Shown: positions 16,890 to 26,454, numbered from the stretch's first letter. The stretch: DNA of 64,000 nucleotides from Pantoea sp. RIT-PI-b (GCF_001187905.1 NZ_LGIS01000030.1:248001-312000); one strand, 5' to 3'. The notes: generated by a model not told the origin, from the letters alone. A program made the numbers and translations.

Positions 16890-17320
16890 TCATACTTCCT
16901 TTGTTGTATCAGAAATTGCGGAGCAAAATTTGCGTAAAATCATATCAATAATAATAGCTACTTATTAAGAAGCTAGCCATTGAGCATAAAAATCCATCCA
17001 TATATTCGGCTGCATTTTATGGCTCAATTATAAGATGGCGTATATCCTTATTCTCCGGCGCACTGCGCTTCATGGCATTATACCGTCCCTTACTGAATAT
17101 CTGCGCGCTGAACAGCAGTGGTTGAGATATGGCTGGGATACCCCGACTTAAATATATTTTTTTAATTTAGTCATTAAAAAATAATATTATAGCTCAACGG
17201 GAATTTATCAAATGGTAATTTTCAAATCTAAACTCGAAACCTGAGAGTGCTATCAAAAATCCCATTGAAAAAACCGTGTTTCCCGTTGCTAACCGCTGCC
17301 AGAAAGATACAAGTGCAAAA
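16890..17320. other. Gap with no recognised gene
   Basis: About 430 bases of mostly AT-rich DNA between the HEPN-like gene and the guaA terminator. The only item seen is a 38-codon plus-strand frame at 17035-17151 (MAYILILRRTALHG...), more GC-rich than its surroundings and without a good ribosome site. It may be a remnant of a deleted gene. No RNA gene or repeat was recognised. Confidence 0.5.
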
Positions 17321-17348
17321 GCAAAAAAGCCCGCAGTTGTGCGGGCTT
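17321..17348 (-). terminator. Terminator of guaBA
   Basis: Stem AAGCCCGC / GCGGGCTT followed on the minus strand by TTTTTTGC. It lies about 48 bp downstream of the guaA stop. Confidence 0.88.
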
Positions 17349-17395
17349 AGAGATGCTTAAATGCTTAAACGTGCAGGCTATTGCCAAACTTTAAA

Positions 17396-18976
17396 TCATT
17401 CCCACTCGATCGTCGCCGGTGGTTTACCCGAAATATCATAAACCACGCGGGAAATGCCGTTCACTTCGTTGATGATGCGGTTGGAGACGCGACCGAGGAA
17501 ATCGTACGGCAGGTGCGCCCAGTGCGCGGTCATGAAGTCGATGGTTTCTACTGCACGCAGTGAAACTACCCAATCATATTTACGACCGTCGCCCATCACG
17601 CCGACAGAACGCACCGGCAGGAATACGGTGAATGCCTGGCTGACTTTGTTGTACAGGTCGGCTTTATGCAGCTCTTCAATGAAGATGGCATCGGCACGGC
17701 GCAGCAGATCGCAATACTCTTTCTTCACTTCGCCCAGCACGCGTACGCCCAAACCTGGACCCGGGAACGGGTGGCGATAAAGCATGTCGTACGGCAGGCC
17801 GAGTTCCAGACCAATTTTGCGCACTTCATCTTTGAACAGCTCTTTCAGCGGCTCAACCAGGCCCATCTTCATCTCTTTCGGCAAACCGCCCACGTTGTGG
17901 TGCGATTTGATCACGTGCGCTTTGCCGGTCGCAGAAGCGGCAGATTCGATCACGTCAGGATAGATGGTGCCCTGCGCCAGCCACTTCACGTCTTCCAGAC
18001 GCAGTGCTTGCTCGTCGAATACTTCTACGAACACGCGGCCAATGATTTTACGCTTGGCTTCTGGATCGTTCTCGCCCGCCAACGCATCAAGGAAACGCGC
18101 TTCAGCCGCAACGTGTACGATGTTCAGGCCGAAGTGGTCGCCGAACATGTCCAGTACCTGCTCAGCTTCATTCAGACGCAGCAGACCGTTATCGACGAAC
18201 ACGCAGGTCAGGCGATCGCCGATGGCGCGGTGCAGCAGCATCGCGGTCACGGAAGAGTCGACGCCGCCTGAGAGGCCGAGGATCACTTTGTCGTCGCCAA
18301 CCTGCTGACGAATACGCTCAACCGCATCTTCGATGATTTTGGCTGGCGTCCACAGCGCTTCACAGCCGCAGATGTCACGGATAAAACGCTCCAGCATACG
18401 CAGGCCCTGACGGGTATGCGTCACTTCTGGGTGGAACTGCACGCCGTAGAATTTTTTCTCTTCGTTAGCCATGATGGCGAACGGACAGGTTTCGGTGCTG
18501 GCAACGGTTTCAAAACCGGCTGGGATGGCGGTGACTTTGTCGCCGTGGCTCATCCATACGTCCAGCAGCGGTTTTCCTGCTGCGCTAATCGCATCTTCGA
18601 TGTCACGCACCAGCGCGCTCTGGGTCAGCACTTCTACCTGCGCATAACCAAACTCACGCTCGTTGGAGCCTTCAACCTTGCCACCCAGCTGCATCGCCAT
18701 GGTCTGCATGCCATAGCAGACGCCCAGTACCGGCACACCGGCGTTGAACACGTATTCCGGCGCTCGTGGGCTGTTCTGCTCGGTGGTGCTTTCCGGACCG
18801 CCAGAGAGGATGATGCCGTTCGGGTTGAACTGGCGAATTTGCTCTTCGGTGACATCCCACGCCCAGAGTTCGCAGTAGACGCCCAGCTCACGCACGCGGC
18901 GCGCCACCAGCTGCGTATACTGAGAACCAAAATCGAGGATCAAAATACGATGTTTATGAATATTTTCAGTCGTCAT
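17396..18976 (-). CDS. guaA: GMP synthase (glutamine-hydrolysing)
   Basis: Converts XMP to GMP using ATP and glutamine. The 526 residues match the family. The N-terminal class I amidotransferase domain has the catalytic Cys in GVCYGMQTMA and the His/Glu in QFHPEVTH. The ATP pyrophosphatase domain has the PP-loop LGLSGGVDSSVTA, and the C-terminal dimerisation domain ends PPATIEWE. It lies 72 bp after guaB on the same strand. A hairpin with a T-tract lies between them, which may tune guaA expression relative to guaB. Confidence 0.98.
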   Translation of the reverse strand: MTTENIHKHRILILDFGSQYTQLVARRVRELGVYCELWAWDVTEEQIRQFNPNGIILSGGPESTTEQNSPRAPEYVFNAGVPVLGVCYGMQTMAMQLGGKVEGSNEREFGYAQVEVLTQSALVRDIEDAISAAGKPLLDVWMSHGDKVTAIPAGFETVASTETCPFAIMANEEKKFYGVQFHPEVTHTRQGLRMLERFIRDICGCEALWTPAKIIEDAVERIRQQVGDDKVILGLSGGVDSSVTAMLLHRAIGDRLTCVFVDNGLLRLNEAEQVLDMFGDHFGLNIVHVAAEARFLDALAGENDPEAKRKIIGRVFVEVFDEQALRLEDVKWLAQGTIYPDVIESAASATGKAHVIKSHHNVGGLPKEMKMGLVEPLKELFKDEVRKIGLELGLPYDMLYRHPFPGPGLGVRVLGEVKKEYCDLLRRADAIFIEELHKADLYNKVSQAFTVFLPVRSVGVMGDGRKYDWVVSLRAVETIDFMTAHWAHLPYDFLGRVSNRIINEVNGISRVVYDISGKPPATIEWE

Positions 18977-19003
18977 TGAGGCGTTTCCATTGGGATGGAC
19001 TTA

Positions 19004-19035
19004 ATAATAAAAGCGCCCGGCTGGTGCCGGGCGCT
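19004..19035 (-). terminator. Intercistronic hairpin/terminator between guaB and guaA
   Basis: Perfect 10-bp stem AGCGCCCGGC / GCCGGGCGCT with a 4-nt loop. On the minus strand it is followed by TTTATTATTA. It could attenuate or process the guaBA transcript. Confidence 0.75.
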
Positions 19036-19048
19036 AAATTTTACGGGA

Positions 19049-20515
19049 TTATGAACCCATGCGGTAGTTTGGTGACTCTTTGGTGATGGTCACGTCATGC
19101 ACGTGGCTTTCGTTGATGCCCGCGCCGCTGATGCGCACGAACTCCGCTTTGGTGCGCAGATCGTCGATGGTGCCGCAACCGGTCAAGCCCATGCAAGAGC
19201 GCAGGCCACCCATCTGCTGGTGCACGATCTCTTTCAGGCGACCTTTATAAGCAACGCGACCTTCAATACCTTCCGGTACCAGTTTGTCAGCGGCGTTATC
19301 GCTCTGGAAGTAACGGTCTGAAGAGCCTTTGGACATCGCGCCCAGCGAACCCATTCCGCGATAAGACTTGAACGAACGGCCCTGATACAGCTCGATTTCG
19401 CCCGGAGACTCTTCGGTGCCGGCCAGCATTGAACCGACCATCACTGCTGCTGCACCTGCGGCGATCGCTTTAGCGATGTCGCCAGAGAAGCGGATACCGC
19501 CATCAGCGATAACCGGAATCCCGCTGCCTTCCAGCGCAGTAACCGCGTCAGAAACCGCAGTGATTTGTGGCACGCCGACACCGGTAACGATACGCGTGGT
19601 ACAGATTGAACCAGGACCGATACCGACTTTCACCGCGCTCACACCCGCTTCAGCCAGCGCCAATGCACCTGCGCCGGTCGCCACGTTGCCGCCGATGATT
19701 TCCAGGTTCGGGTATTTTGCACGGGTTTCACGGATACGCTGCAGCACGCCTTCTGAGTGGCCGTGTGATGAGTCAATCAGCAGCACGTCAACACCGGCAG
19801 CAACCAGCGCATCAACACGCTCTTCGTTGCCTGCACCCGCACCAACCGCTGCGCCGACGCGCAGGCGACCTTCCGCATCTTTACAGGCGTTAGGTTTACG
19901 TTCGGCTTTCTGGAAATCTTTAACGGTAATCATGCCCAGCAGGTGGAAGCTGTCATCCACAACCAGCGCTTTCTCAACACGCTTTTCGTGCATTTTGTGC
20001 AGCACCACTTCACGCGCTTCGCCTTCCTTAACGGTAACCAGACGCTCTTTCGGTGTCATCACCGCAGAAACGGGCAGCGTCAGGTCAGTGACAAAACGCA
20101 CGTCGCGACCGGTGATGATCCCCACCAGCTCGTTCTCGGTGTTCACCACAGGATAGCCAGCAAAACCGTTACGTTCGGTCAGCTCTTTTACCGCCGCCAG
20201 CGCGGTGGTTGGCAGCACGGTCTGTGGATCGGTAACGACGCCACTTTCGTGTTTTTTCACCTTACGAACTTCATCCGCCTGGCGCTCAATTGACATGTTT
20301 TTGTGGATAAAGCCCAAACCCCCTTCCTGCGCCAGCGCAATAGCCAGACCCGCTTCAGTTACGGTGTCCATTGCAGCGGAGAGCATTGGGATGTTCAGAC
20401 GAATGTTTTTTGTCAGTTGCGTGCTGAGATCAGCGGTGTTGGGTAAGACAGTGGAGTGAGCGGGAACGAGCAGAACGTCGTCAAATGTGAGGGCTTCTTT
20501 CGCGATTCTTAACAT
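19049..20515 (-). CDS. guaB: IMP dehydrogenase
   Basis: Oxidises IMP to XMP with NAD+, the committed step to GMP. The 488 residues form a TIM barrel interrupted by two CBS domains (about 93-205, for example VSAVMTPKERLVTV). The catalytic Cys lies in GPGSICTTRIVTGVG, and the flap has GYKGRL-like VAYKGRLKEIVHQQMGG. It is the first gene of guaBA, divergent from xseA. A PurR-like box overlaps its promoter. Confidence 0.98.
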   Translation of the reverse strand: MLRIAKEALTFDDVLLVPAHSTVLPNTADLSTQLTKNIRLNIPMLSAAMDTVTEAGLAIALAQEGGLGFIHKNMSIERQADEVRKVKKHESGVVTDPQTVLPTTALAAVKELTERNGFAGYPVVNTENELVGIITGRDVRFVTDLTLPVSAVMTPKERLVTVKEGEAREVVLHKMHEKRVEKALVVDDSFHLLGMITVKDFQKAERKPNACKDAEGRLRVGAAVGAGAGNEERVDALVAAGVDVLLIDSSHGHSEGVLQRIRETRAKYPNLEIIGGNVATGAGALALAEAGVSAVKVGIGPGSICTTRIVTGVGVPQITAVSDAVTALEGSGIPVIADGGIRFSGDIAKAIAAGAAAVMVGSMLAGTEESPGEIELYQGRSFKSYRGMGSLGAMSKGSSDRYFQSDNAADKLVPEGIEGRVAYKGRLKEIVHQQMGGLRSCMGLTGCGTIDDLRTKAEFVRISGAGINESHVHDVTITKESPNYRMGS

Positions 20516-20566
20516 TGCAATATCTCCACCAGGGGGCGATTAAAACAGATAAAATATTGCCGCGGC

Positions 20567-20592
20567 ATTATACAGGCCGAAACCGATTGCCT
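20567..20592 (-). promoter_or_regulatory. guaB promoter with PurR-like box
   Basis: On the minus strand a TATAAT -10 (20567-20572) lies downstream of AGGCAATCGGTTTCGG (20577-20592). This matches 11 of 16 positions of the PurR consensus, including the central CG and CAA/TT core. It would cover the -35/-10 spacer. PurR control of guaBA is known in E. coli; the site here is read from sequence. Confidence 0.65.
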
Positions 20593-20684
20593 CCAGTGTT
20601 TTTTCAGAAAAAGTCTTGATCCTCCGGGTGAGCAATGTAGTATCGGTTGATTAACCCTCTGATTTAAAATTTGATCTACATCAC

Positions 20685-22055
20685 ATGTCGCTCCCGCCAA
20701 CCGCCAATATTTTTACTGTCAGCCGCCTGAACACCACGGTGCGCCAACTGCTGGAAAATGAGATGGGCCTGGTATGGCTCAGCGCTGAGATCTCGAATTT
20801 TACCCAGCCCTCTTCCGGCCATTGGTACTTCACGTTGAAGGATGATGGTGCACAAGTACGCTGCGCGATGTTTCGCAATAGCAATCGTCGCGTCACCTTC
20901 CGTCCTCAGCATGGTCAGCAAGTTTTAGTACGCGCCAGTATCACGCTGTATGAGCCGCGCGGCGATTATCAGCTGATTATCGAAAGCATGCATCCGGCGG
21001 GCGAAGGCTTGCTGCAGCAGCAGTTTGAGCAGCTAAAAGCCAGGCTTGCCGCAGAAGGCTTGTTCGATCAGCAGTTCAAACAGCCGCTGCCGGATCCAGC
21101 GCGTCAAGTGGGCGTGATTACCTCCGCCACCGGCGCGGCGCTGCACGACGTGCTGCGCGTGCTGCATCGACGCGATCCGTCATTGCCGGTGATCATCTAT
21201 CCTACGGCGGTGCAAGGCGTGGATGCGCCCGCTGGCATTGTGCGAGCCATCGAGTTGGCCAACCAGCGTGAAGAGTGTGACGTGCTGATTGTTGGCCGTG
21301 GCGGCGGTTCGCTGGAAGATTTGTGGAGCTTCAATGACGAACGCGTGGCACGGGCGATTTTTGCTAGCCGCCTGCCGATCGTCAGCGCCGTTGGCCATGA
21401 AACCGATGTCACCATCGCCGACTTCGTTGCGGATTTACGTGCGCCAACGCCTTCTGCGGCGGCTGAGCTGGTGAGCCGTAATCAGCTGGAACTGGTGCGC
21501 CGTTTGCAGTCGCAACAGCAGCGCATGGAGATGGCGTTGGATTTTTATCTGGCACAACAGCAGCGTCGCTTCACCCGCATCCAGCACCGTTTACAGCAGC
21601 AGCATCCGCAGCTGCGGCTGGCACGCCAACAAACCTCACTGTTTCAGCTGCAGCGCCGTCTTGGCGAAGCGATGGATCAGCGTATGCGCGTGGCGAATCG
21701 TCAGCAGGATCGCCTGCTGCAGCGTCTCAACGCACAGCAACCGCAGGGACGGATTCTGCGCGCTCAGCAGCAGCTCCAGCAGTGGCACTATCGTCTGCAA
21801 CAGGGCATGGAAAAACAGCTTAATCACAATCGTCAGCGCTTTGGCACATTAGCCGCACAGCTGGAAGGCGTAAGCCCTTTGGCGACGCTGGCGCGTGGAT
21901 TCAGCGTCACCACCGATACGCAAGGTCAGGTGGTGAAGAGAACTCAGCAGCTCAGCAAAGGTGATTTGCTGCGTACCCGACTGGAAGATGGCTGGGTGGA
22001 AAGTCAGGTTACCGCGCTTGAACCGCAGAAATCCCGGAGCCGTAAAGCGCGTTGA
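20685..22055 (+). CDS. xseA: Exodeoxyribonuclease VII large subunit
   Basis: Large subunit of exonuclease VII, which degrades single-stranded DNA with XseB. The 456 residues equal the E. coli length. An N-terminal OB-fold (EISNFTQPSSGHWYFTLKD) is followed by the catalytic core with VIIYPTAVQG, VGRGGGSLEDLWSFNDE and SAVGHETDVTIAD, then a long Gln-rich coiled coil (about 265-400) and a short C-terminal segment. It is divergent from guaB, as in E. coli. Confidence 0.96.
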   Translation: MSLPPTANIFTVSRLNTTVRQLLENEMGLVWLSAEISNFTQPSSGHWYFTLKDDGAQVRCAMFRNSNRRVTFRPQHGQQVLVRASITLYEPRGDYQLIIESMHPAGEGLLQQQFEQLKARLAAEGLFDQQFKQPLPDPARQVGVITSATGAALHDVLRVLHRRDPSLPVIIYPTAVQGVDAPAGIVRAIELANQREECDVLIVGRGGGSLEDLWSFNDERVARAIFASRLPIVSAVGHETDVTIADFVADLRAPTPSAAAELVSRNQLELVRRLQSQQQRMEMALDFYLAQQQRRFTRIQHRLQQQHPQLRLARQQTSLFQLQRRLGEAMDQRMRVANRQQDRLLQRLNAQQPQGRILRAQQQLQQWHYRLQQGMEKQLNHNRQRFGTLAAQLEGVSPLATLARGFSVTTDTQGQVVKRTQQLSKGDLLRTRLEDGWVESQVTALEPQKSRSRKAR

Positions 22056-22105
22056 TAGGATGAAAACTATACTTTTGACATAATCATTTATGATCAGGAG
22101 TTAGT

Positions 22106-23131
22106 ATGCCTTTTAGCGTTATTCCTCCCTACATGCTGCGCAATATCATTGATAACTGCACCGGTGCGCAGCAAGACTATGCGCGCCGCACTCTCACCCA
22201 CGTGCAACACTTGATGGAGAAACACAGCCATCAAGCCACCAGCGCCGCCATTGCCAAACCAGGCACCGTTCTGCGCGCTATTTACGACGCTGAAGGCACG
22301 CAAAATCTGCCCGGCACGTTAATCCGCGAGGAAGGCCAGCCGGATAATGGCGATGTCGCCGCCCAGGAAGCCTGGGATTATCTCGGCATTACCTACGATT
22401 TCTTTTGGCAAATCTACCAACGTAATTCGCTCGACAACAAAGGCCTCAAACTCGATGGCACCGTGCATTACGGCAAGGAGTACCAGAATGCCTTTTGGAA
22501 CGGCCAGCAGATGGTATTTGGCGATGGTGATGGCCAGATATTTAATCGCTTCACCATCGCACTCGATGTGGTGGCGCACGAACTGACGCATGGCGTAACG
22601 GAAACCGAAGCCGGGCTGATTTACTTCCAGCAGGCAGGCGCGCTGAACGAATCAATGTCGGATGTTTTTGGCTCACTGGTGAAGCAGTTTCATCTTAAGC
22701 AGAGCGCCGATCAGGCTGACTGGATCATCGGCGAGGGTTTACTGGCGGGCGGGATTAATGGCCGCGGGTTGCGTTCAATGTCGTCACCCGGCACCGCCTA
22801 CGACGATCCGGTGCTGGGAAAAGATCCGCAACCCGCCGATATGGATCACTACATTGAGACGCGTGACGATAACGGCGGCGTGCATCTTAATTCTGGCATT
22901 CCCAATCGCGCATTTTATCTCGCGGCTAAAGCGCTGGGCGGCTTTGCCTGGGAAATCGCGGGCCAGGCGTGGTACGACACGTTATGCGATAAAACGCTGC
23001 CGCAGGATGCCGATTTCAGCACCTTTGCCCGCTTCACCGTGCAGCACGCCAAACAACGATTTAACACTTCAGTGGCGGAGAGCATTCAATCCGCCTGGCA
23101 GCAGGTGGGCGTAACGTGGACATCCAACTGA
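22106..23131 (+). CDS. Protealysin-like M4 zinc metallopeptidase
   Basis: A 341-residue thermolysin-family protease without a signal peptide. It has a short propeptide with the PPYML motif at residues 7-11, typical of protealysin-type precursors. The catalytic domain has the zinc site HELTHG, a downstream Glu in GALNESMSDVFG, and the active-site His region VHLNSGIPNRAFY. Protealysins of Serratia are cytoplasmic or released proteases linked to host invasion. The last 16 bases overlap the emfourin gene, so protease and inhibitor are co-expressed. Confidence 0.92.
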   Translation: MPFSVIPPYMLRNIIDNCTGAQQDYARRTLTHVQHLMEKHSHQATSAAIAKPGTVLRAIYDAEGTQNLPGTLIREEGQPDNGDVAAQEAWDYLGITYDFFWQIYQRNSLDNKGLKLDGTVHYGKEYQNAFWNGQQMVFGDGDGQIFNRFTIALDVVAHELTHGVTETEAGLIYFQQAGALNESMSDVFGSLVKQFHLKQSADQADWIIGEGLLAGGINGRGLRSMSSPGTAYDDPVLGKDPQPADMDHYIETRDDNGGVHLNSGIPNRAFYLAAKALGGFAWEIAGQAWYDTLCDKTLPQDADFSTFARFTVQHAKQRFNTSVAESIQSAWQQVGVTWTSN

Positions 23132-23442
23132 CCGATGACGCTGTCATTAAACTGGCGCGTGAAGGCGGTATCGCCTTTATTCCTAAGCTACGCGGTGAAC
23201 GACGCTTTGCCTTGTCAGAGCTGCCAGAACCGCAAAAACAGCGGGTTTGTGAAGTATTAGAACAGGCTATGCCCCTTGGCGAACCGGAAGATCAGGCGGC
23301 AAATATCGGTCGTGGCGATCAGCGCTATTACCGTATTCAAATCACCTACGCTACCCATCGCGAGGCGGGAACTTTGGTGCTGTTAATTCCTGAGCAACTC
23401 GCGCCACCTGAGTTGCAATCTCTCTGGCGCGACGGGGAATAG
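23116..23442 (+). CDS. Emfourin-type inhibitor of protealysin
   Basis: A 108-residue protein beginning MDIQLTDDAVIKLAREGGIA, with a C-terminal YYRIQITYATHREAGTLVLLIPEQ. Size, sequence pattern and overlap with an M4 protease gene match emfourin, the slow-binding protein inhibitor described for protealysin in Serratia. It probably keeps the intracellular protease silent. The inhibitory role is taken from the family, not seen here. Confidence 0.85.
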   Translation: MDIQLTDDAVIKLAREGGIAFIPKLRGERRFALSELPEPQKQRVCEVLEQAMPLGEPEDQAANIGRGDQRYYRIQITYATHREAGTLVLLIPEQLAPPELQSLWRDGE

Positions 23443-23481
23443 GTTATAAGAGATCTCTCAAGGAAAGTCATAACTGATTGA

Positions 23482-23488
23482 CTATACT
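23482..23488 (+). promoter_or_regulatory. Possible extended -10 of the KGG stress gene
   Basis: CTATACT within TTGACTATACTCA, 58 bp before the ATG. It resembles a sigma-S type -10 without a clear -35, which would fit a stress protein. Confidence 0.3.
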
Positions 23489-23545
23489 CATTATGTGGCT
23501 AGCTAGTCCACGTCGAAGAAAACACCCTTAGATGAGGTCTCTGCT

Positions 23546-23728
23546 ATGACACAAAAAAAGCAACGAGGTGGTGCCGGGAACTTTGCAGAGGACCCGGAGC
23601 GCGCCAGGGAAGCAGGTAGCGCTGGCGGCAAAGTCAGCGGGGGTAATTTCAGAAACGATCCTGAAAGAGCCAGGGAAGCTGGAAGAAAAGGAGGTCAAAA
23701 AAGCCGCCGCCCTTCCAAGCAGCAGTGA
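23546..23728 (+). CDS. KGG-repeat general stress protein (con-10/YciG type)
   Basis: A 60-residue, highly charged, probably disordered protein with two copies of the KGG motif: GGAGNFAEDPERAREAGSAG and GGNFRNDPERAREAGRKG. Such proteins accumulate in stationary phase or desiccation stress. The gene is monocistronic with a strong terminator. Assignment to the family is clear; the precise role is unknown. Confidence 0.88.
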   Translation: MTQKKQRGGAGNFAEDPERAREAGSAGGKVSGGNFRNDPERAREAGRKGGQKSRRPSKQQ

Positions 23729-23766
23729 ATAAGGTACCTTGAGGGATAAAGTGCGCTAAGGATGGT

Positions 23767-23800
23767 AAAAAAAAGGCCGACATCATGATGTCGGCCTTTC
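23767..23800. terminator. Bidirectional terminator between KGG gene and gcd
   Basis: A 28-bp perfect palindrome (arms AAAGGCCGACATCA and its complement) preceded by an A-run and followed by TTTCTC. It can serve the KGG gene and, from the other side, gcd. Confidence 0.85.
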
Positions 23801-23812
23801 TCATTAGGGCAC

Positions 23813-26251
23813 TTACTTGCTGTCTGGCAGCGCGTAAGCAATCACGTAATCACCACGGTCTGGTGACTGACGTGCGCCGCCCGCGGAGATCAGGATGTAC
23901 TGTTTGCCGGTTTTCGGCGATACATAGCTGATTGGACCGCCCTGGCTGCCGACTGGCAGACGTGCTTTCCACACTTCTTTACCGGTTGAGCTATCGAACG
24001 CGCGCAGATAGTAATCCTGCGTACCGGCGATGAACACCAGGCCGCCCTGCGTCGCCAGCGTGCCGCCCAAGGTCGGCATACCAATTGGCATTTTCGCACG
24101 CATTTTGATACCAAACGGACCGGTATCCTGCACGGTACCCACTGGCACCTGCCAAACGATTTGGCGGGTTTTCATATCAATCGCCGACAGCGTACCGAAC
24201 GGCGGTGCCTGGCACGGAATGCCCAGTGGCGACATGAAGCGGTTTTTGTTTACCGCGTACGGTGTGCCTTTCAGCGGAACCGCACCCATGCCGGTGTTGA
24301 TCGCTTCACCACCATTGCTGGCCGCAGTTTTGCTGGTGTCTTGCGGCACCATCTGTACCCACAGACCCAGACGCATGTCGTTAACGAACATATACTGGTT
24401 GTTCGGATCAAACGAGATACCACCCCAGTTCATACCGCCCAGTGAACCTGGGAAGCTGAGGGATTTATCGGTATCCGGTACGGTGAACAGACCATCGTAA
24501 CGCATGCCTTTAAAGGCGATGCGGCACGCCAGCTGGTCAAACGGTGTTGCACCCCACATATCCGCTTCAGTCAGCTTCTGGTTGCCAATGTTTGGCATCT
24601 CCACCGAGTGCGGCTGCGTTTTGGTGTACTGCTCGTTCGGGATGTGGCCCTGCGGCATCGGCAACTCTTCAACTTTGGTCAAAGGCTTGCCCGTCAGGCG
24701 GTCCAGCACCCAAATCATGCCGGTTTTCGCCCCGATGACCACGGCTGGCTTAGTGGTGCCATCCTTCATCGGGAAGTCTACCAGGCTCGGCTGCATTGGC
24801 AGGTCGAAGTCCCACAGATCGTTATGCACGGTCTGATACACCCACTTCTGCTTACCGGTGGTGGCATCCAGCGCCAGAATTGATGCGCCGTAGGTGTGAT
24901 CCAGTTTGGTACGGTTCGCACCCCACAGATCGACAGACGGGCTCCCCATCGGCAGGAACACGGTATTCATCGCTGGATCGTAGGACATAGGTGCCCACGA
25001 GTTCGGCGTACTACGCGTGTAGTCTTTACCCGGCATTAACACCGCATTAGGATCGTCGTTGCCTGGGTCAAACGCCCAACGCATCTGGCCAGTGATCACG
25101 TCAAAACCACGCAGCACGCCGCCTGGCATGTCAGTCTGCACGTTATCCGCGACGCGACCGCCAACCACAACGGTGGTCCCGGCCATCGCTGGAGGCGAAG
25201 TCAGCTGATATTGCGGATCTGGCGCTTTGCCCAGACCGGTTTTCAGATCAACCACACCGTGCGTACCGAAGCTGTCACACAGCTCACCGTTATCGGCGTT
25301 AATCGCAATCAGGCGCGCGTCAATGGTGTTCATCAGAATACGGCGTTGGCAGGTATCGCCCGCCGGCAGCACAGCTGCAGTAACCGGCGTTGAACCCGGC
25401 TGCGTAGGCTGCTGCAGCGGTTTGGTCGCATCGAAATACGCTAAGCCACGGCAGCGGTTCCATACTTCCGCCTGAGCGTTAATTTCGCGTTTCCAGATCT
25501 GCTTACCGCTGTCTGCGGCAACCGCAATCACGTTGTTGTGTGGCGTGCACAGATAGAGCGTGTTGCCGATTTGCAGCGGAGTCTGCTGATCTTCCGCACC
25601 GTTACCGGTTGGGCTGATTGGCGTATCACCCGTGTGGAACGTCCAGGCAACCTGCAGATCTTTTACATTGTCGCGCGTGATTTGATCGATGGCGGCGAAA
25701 CGGTCGCCACCTGGCGTACGGCCATAGCTGCTCCAGTCCTGCTGTGGTTTCGATTTATCGACAGGAATCAGCGGCAGCTGTTTACCGTCAAACGCGACGG
25801 TAGGATGCGGCTGGAACATCTGCACGAAGGTTGCCACCATGCCTACCGCGATAACCGCCGACAACACGTAAGAGACTTTCGCCAGAGAGCTTTTGCCTTC
25901 GCGTTTACGCAGTGCTGGCCAGGTAATGAATGCCAGCAGCATCAAGCCAGCCGGAACCATCAGGCGTGATACCAGCGGCCAGAAATGCCAGCCAGCATCA
26001 AACAGTGACCAAATCAGCGTACCGCCAAACACCAGGATGAACAGGGTGACGGCAGATGATTTGCGACGGAAGAACTGAATGGCCGACAGCAACATAGCGA
26101 TACCGGCGATGAGGAAGTACCAGCTGCCGCCCAGCGCTACCAACTTGCCGCCGCCGATAGCGAAGAACAAGCCGATTGCCAGCAGGACCAGGCCTAACAG
26201 TACAGACCAGATGCTCAGCCCTTTGCCGGGACGAGCGGAATTTTCTGCCAT
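23813..26251 (-). CDS. gcd: Membrane-bound PQQ-dependent glucose dehydrogenase
   Basis: Oxidises periplasmic glucose to gluconolactone and passes electrons to ubiquinone. It is the basis of gluconate formation and mineral phosphate solubilisation in plant-associated bacteria. The start at 26251 (MAENSARPGKG) has AGGAGA upstream; a longer in-frame start is unlikely. The 812 residues contain five N-terminal membrane helices (to about residue 140), then an eight-bladed PQQ propeller with SYGRTPGGDRFAAIDQI, GGRVADNVQTDMPGG and GMNWGGISFDPNNQYMFVND. It is monocistronic, with a palindromic operator candidate about 200 bp upstream. Confidence 0.96.
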   Translation of the reverse strand: MAENSARPGKGLSIWSVLLGLVLLAIGLFFAIGGGKLVALGGSWYFLIAGIAMLLSAIQFFRRKSSAVTLFILVFGGTLIWSLFDAGWHFWPLVSRLMVPAGLMLLAFITWPALRKREGKSSLAKVSYVLSAVIAVGMVATFVQMFQPHPTVAFDGKQLPLIPVDKSKPQQDWSSYGRTPGGDRFAAIDQITRDNVKDLQVAWTFHTGDTPISPTGNGAEDQQTPLQIGNTLYLCTPHNNVIAVAADSGKQIWKREINAQAEVWNRCRGLAYFDATKPLQQPTQPGSTPVTAAVLPAGDTCQRRILMNTIDARLIAINADNGELCDSFGTHGVVDLKTGLGKAPDPQYQLTSPPAMAGTTVVVGGRVADNVQTDMPGGVLRGFDVITGQMRWAFDPGNDDPNAVLMPGKDYTRSTPNSWAPMSYDPAMNTVFLPMGSPSVDLWGANRTKLDHTYGASILALDATTGKQKWVYQTVHNDLWDFDLPMQPSLVDFPMKDGTTKPAVVIGAKTGMIWVLDRLTGKPLTKVEELPMPQGHIPNEQYTKTQPHSVEMPNIGNQKLTEADMWGATPFDQLACRIAFKGMRYDGLFTVPDTDKSLSFPGSLGGMNWGGISFDPNNQYMFVNDMRLGLWVQMVPQDTSKTAASNGGEAINTGMGAVPLKGTPYAVNKNRFMSPLGIPCQAPPFGTLSAIDMKTRQIVWQVPVGTVQDTGPFGIKMRAKMPIGMPTLGGTLATQGGLVFIAGTQDYYLRAFDSSTGKEVWKARLPVGSQGGPISYVSPKTGKQYILISAGGARQSPDRGDYVIAYALPDSK

Positions 26252-26454
26252 AACAAAAACTCTCCTGAAAAAATAACGCGCTGGTGCCGGTAAGCCTGAG
26301 GCAGCCGGTATTGAGGCTCCTGCCGAAGCGGGAGACAAGACATATCCGTTACGCTTTATTTTAATCTATTGGTACGGGAGCAAGGCCCGTGATTCGTCGC
26401 TTGTGAGCGAGGACACAATGCAGATGAGAGTGATTCTCGCCCCAAGGCGGCAGG

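Noticed and set aside
26252..26338. N-terminal extension of gcd
   Set aside because: The extra 29 residues lack similarity to Gcd. The ATG at 26251 has an AGGAGA site and gives the usual start before the first membrane helix.
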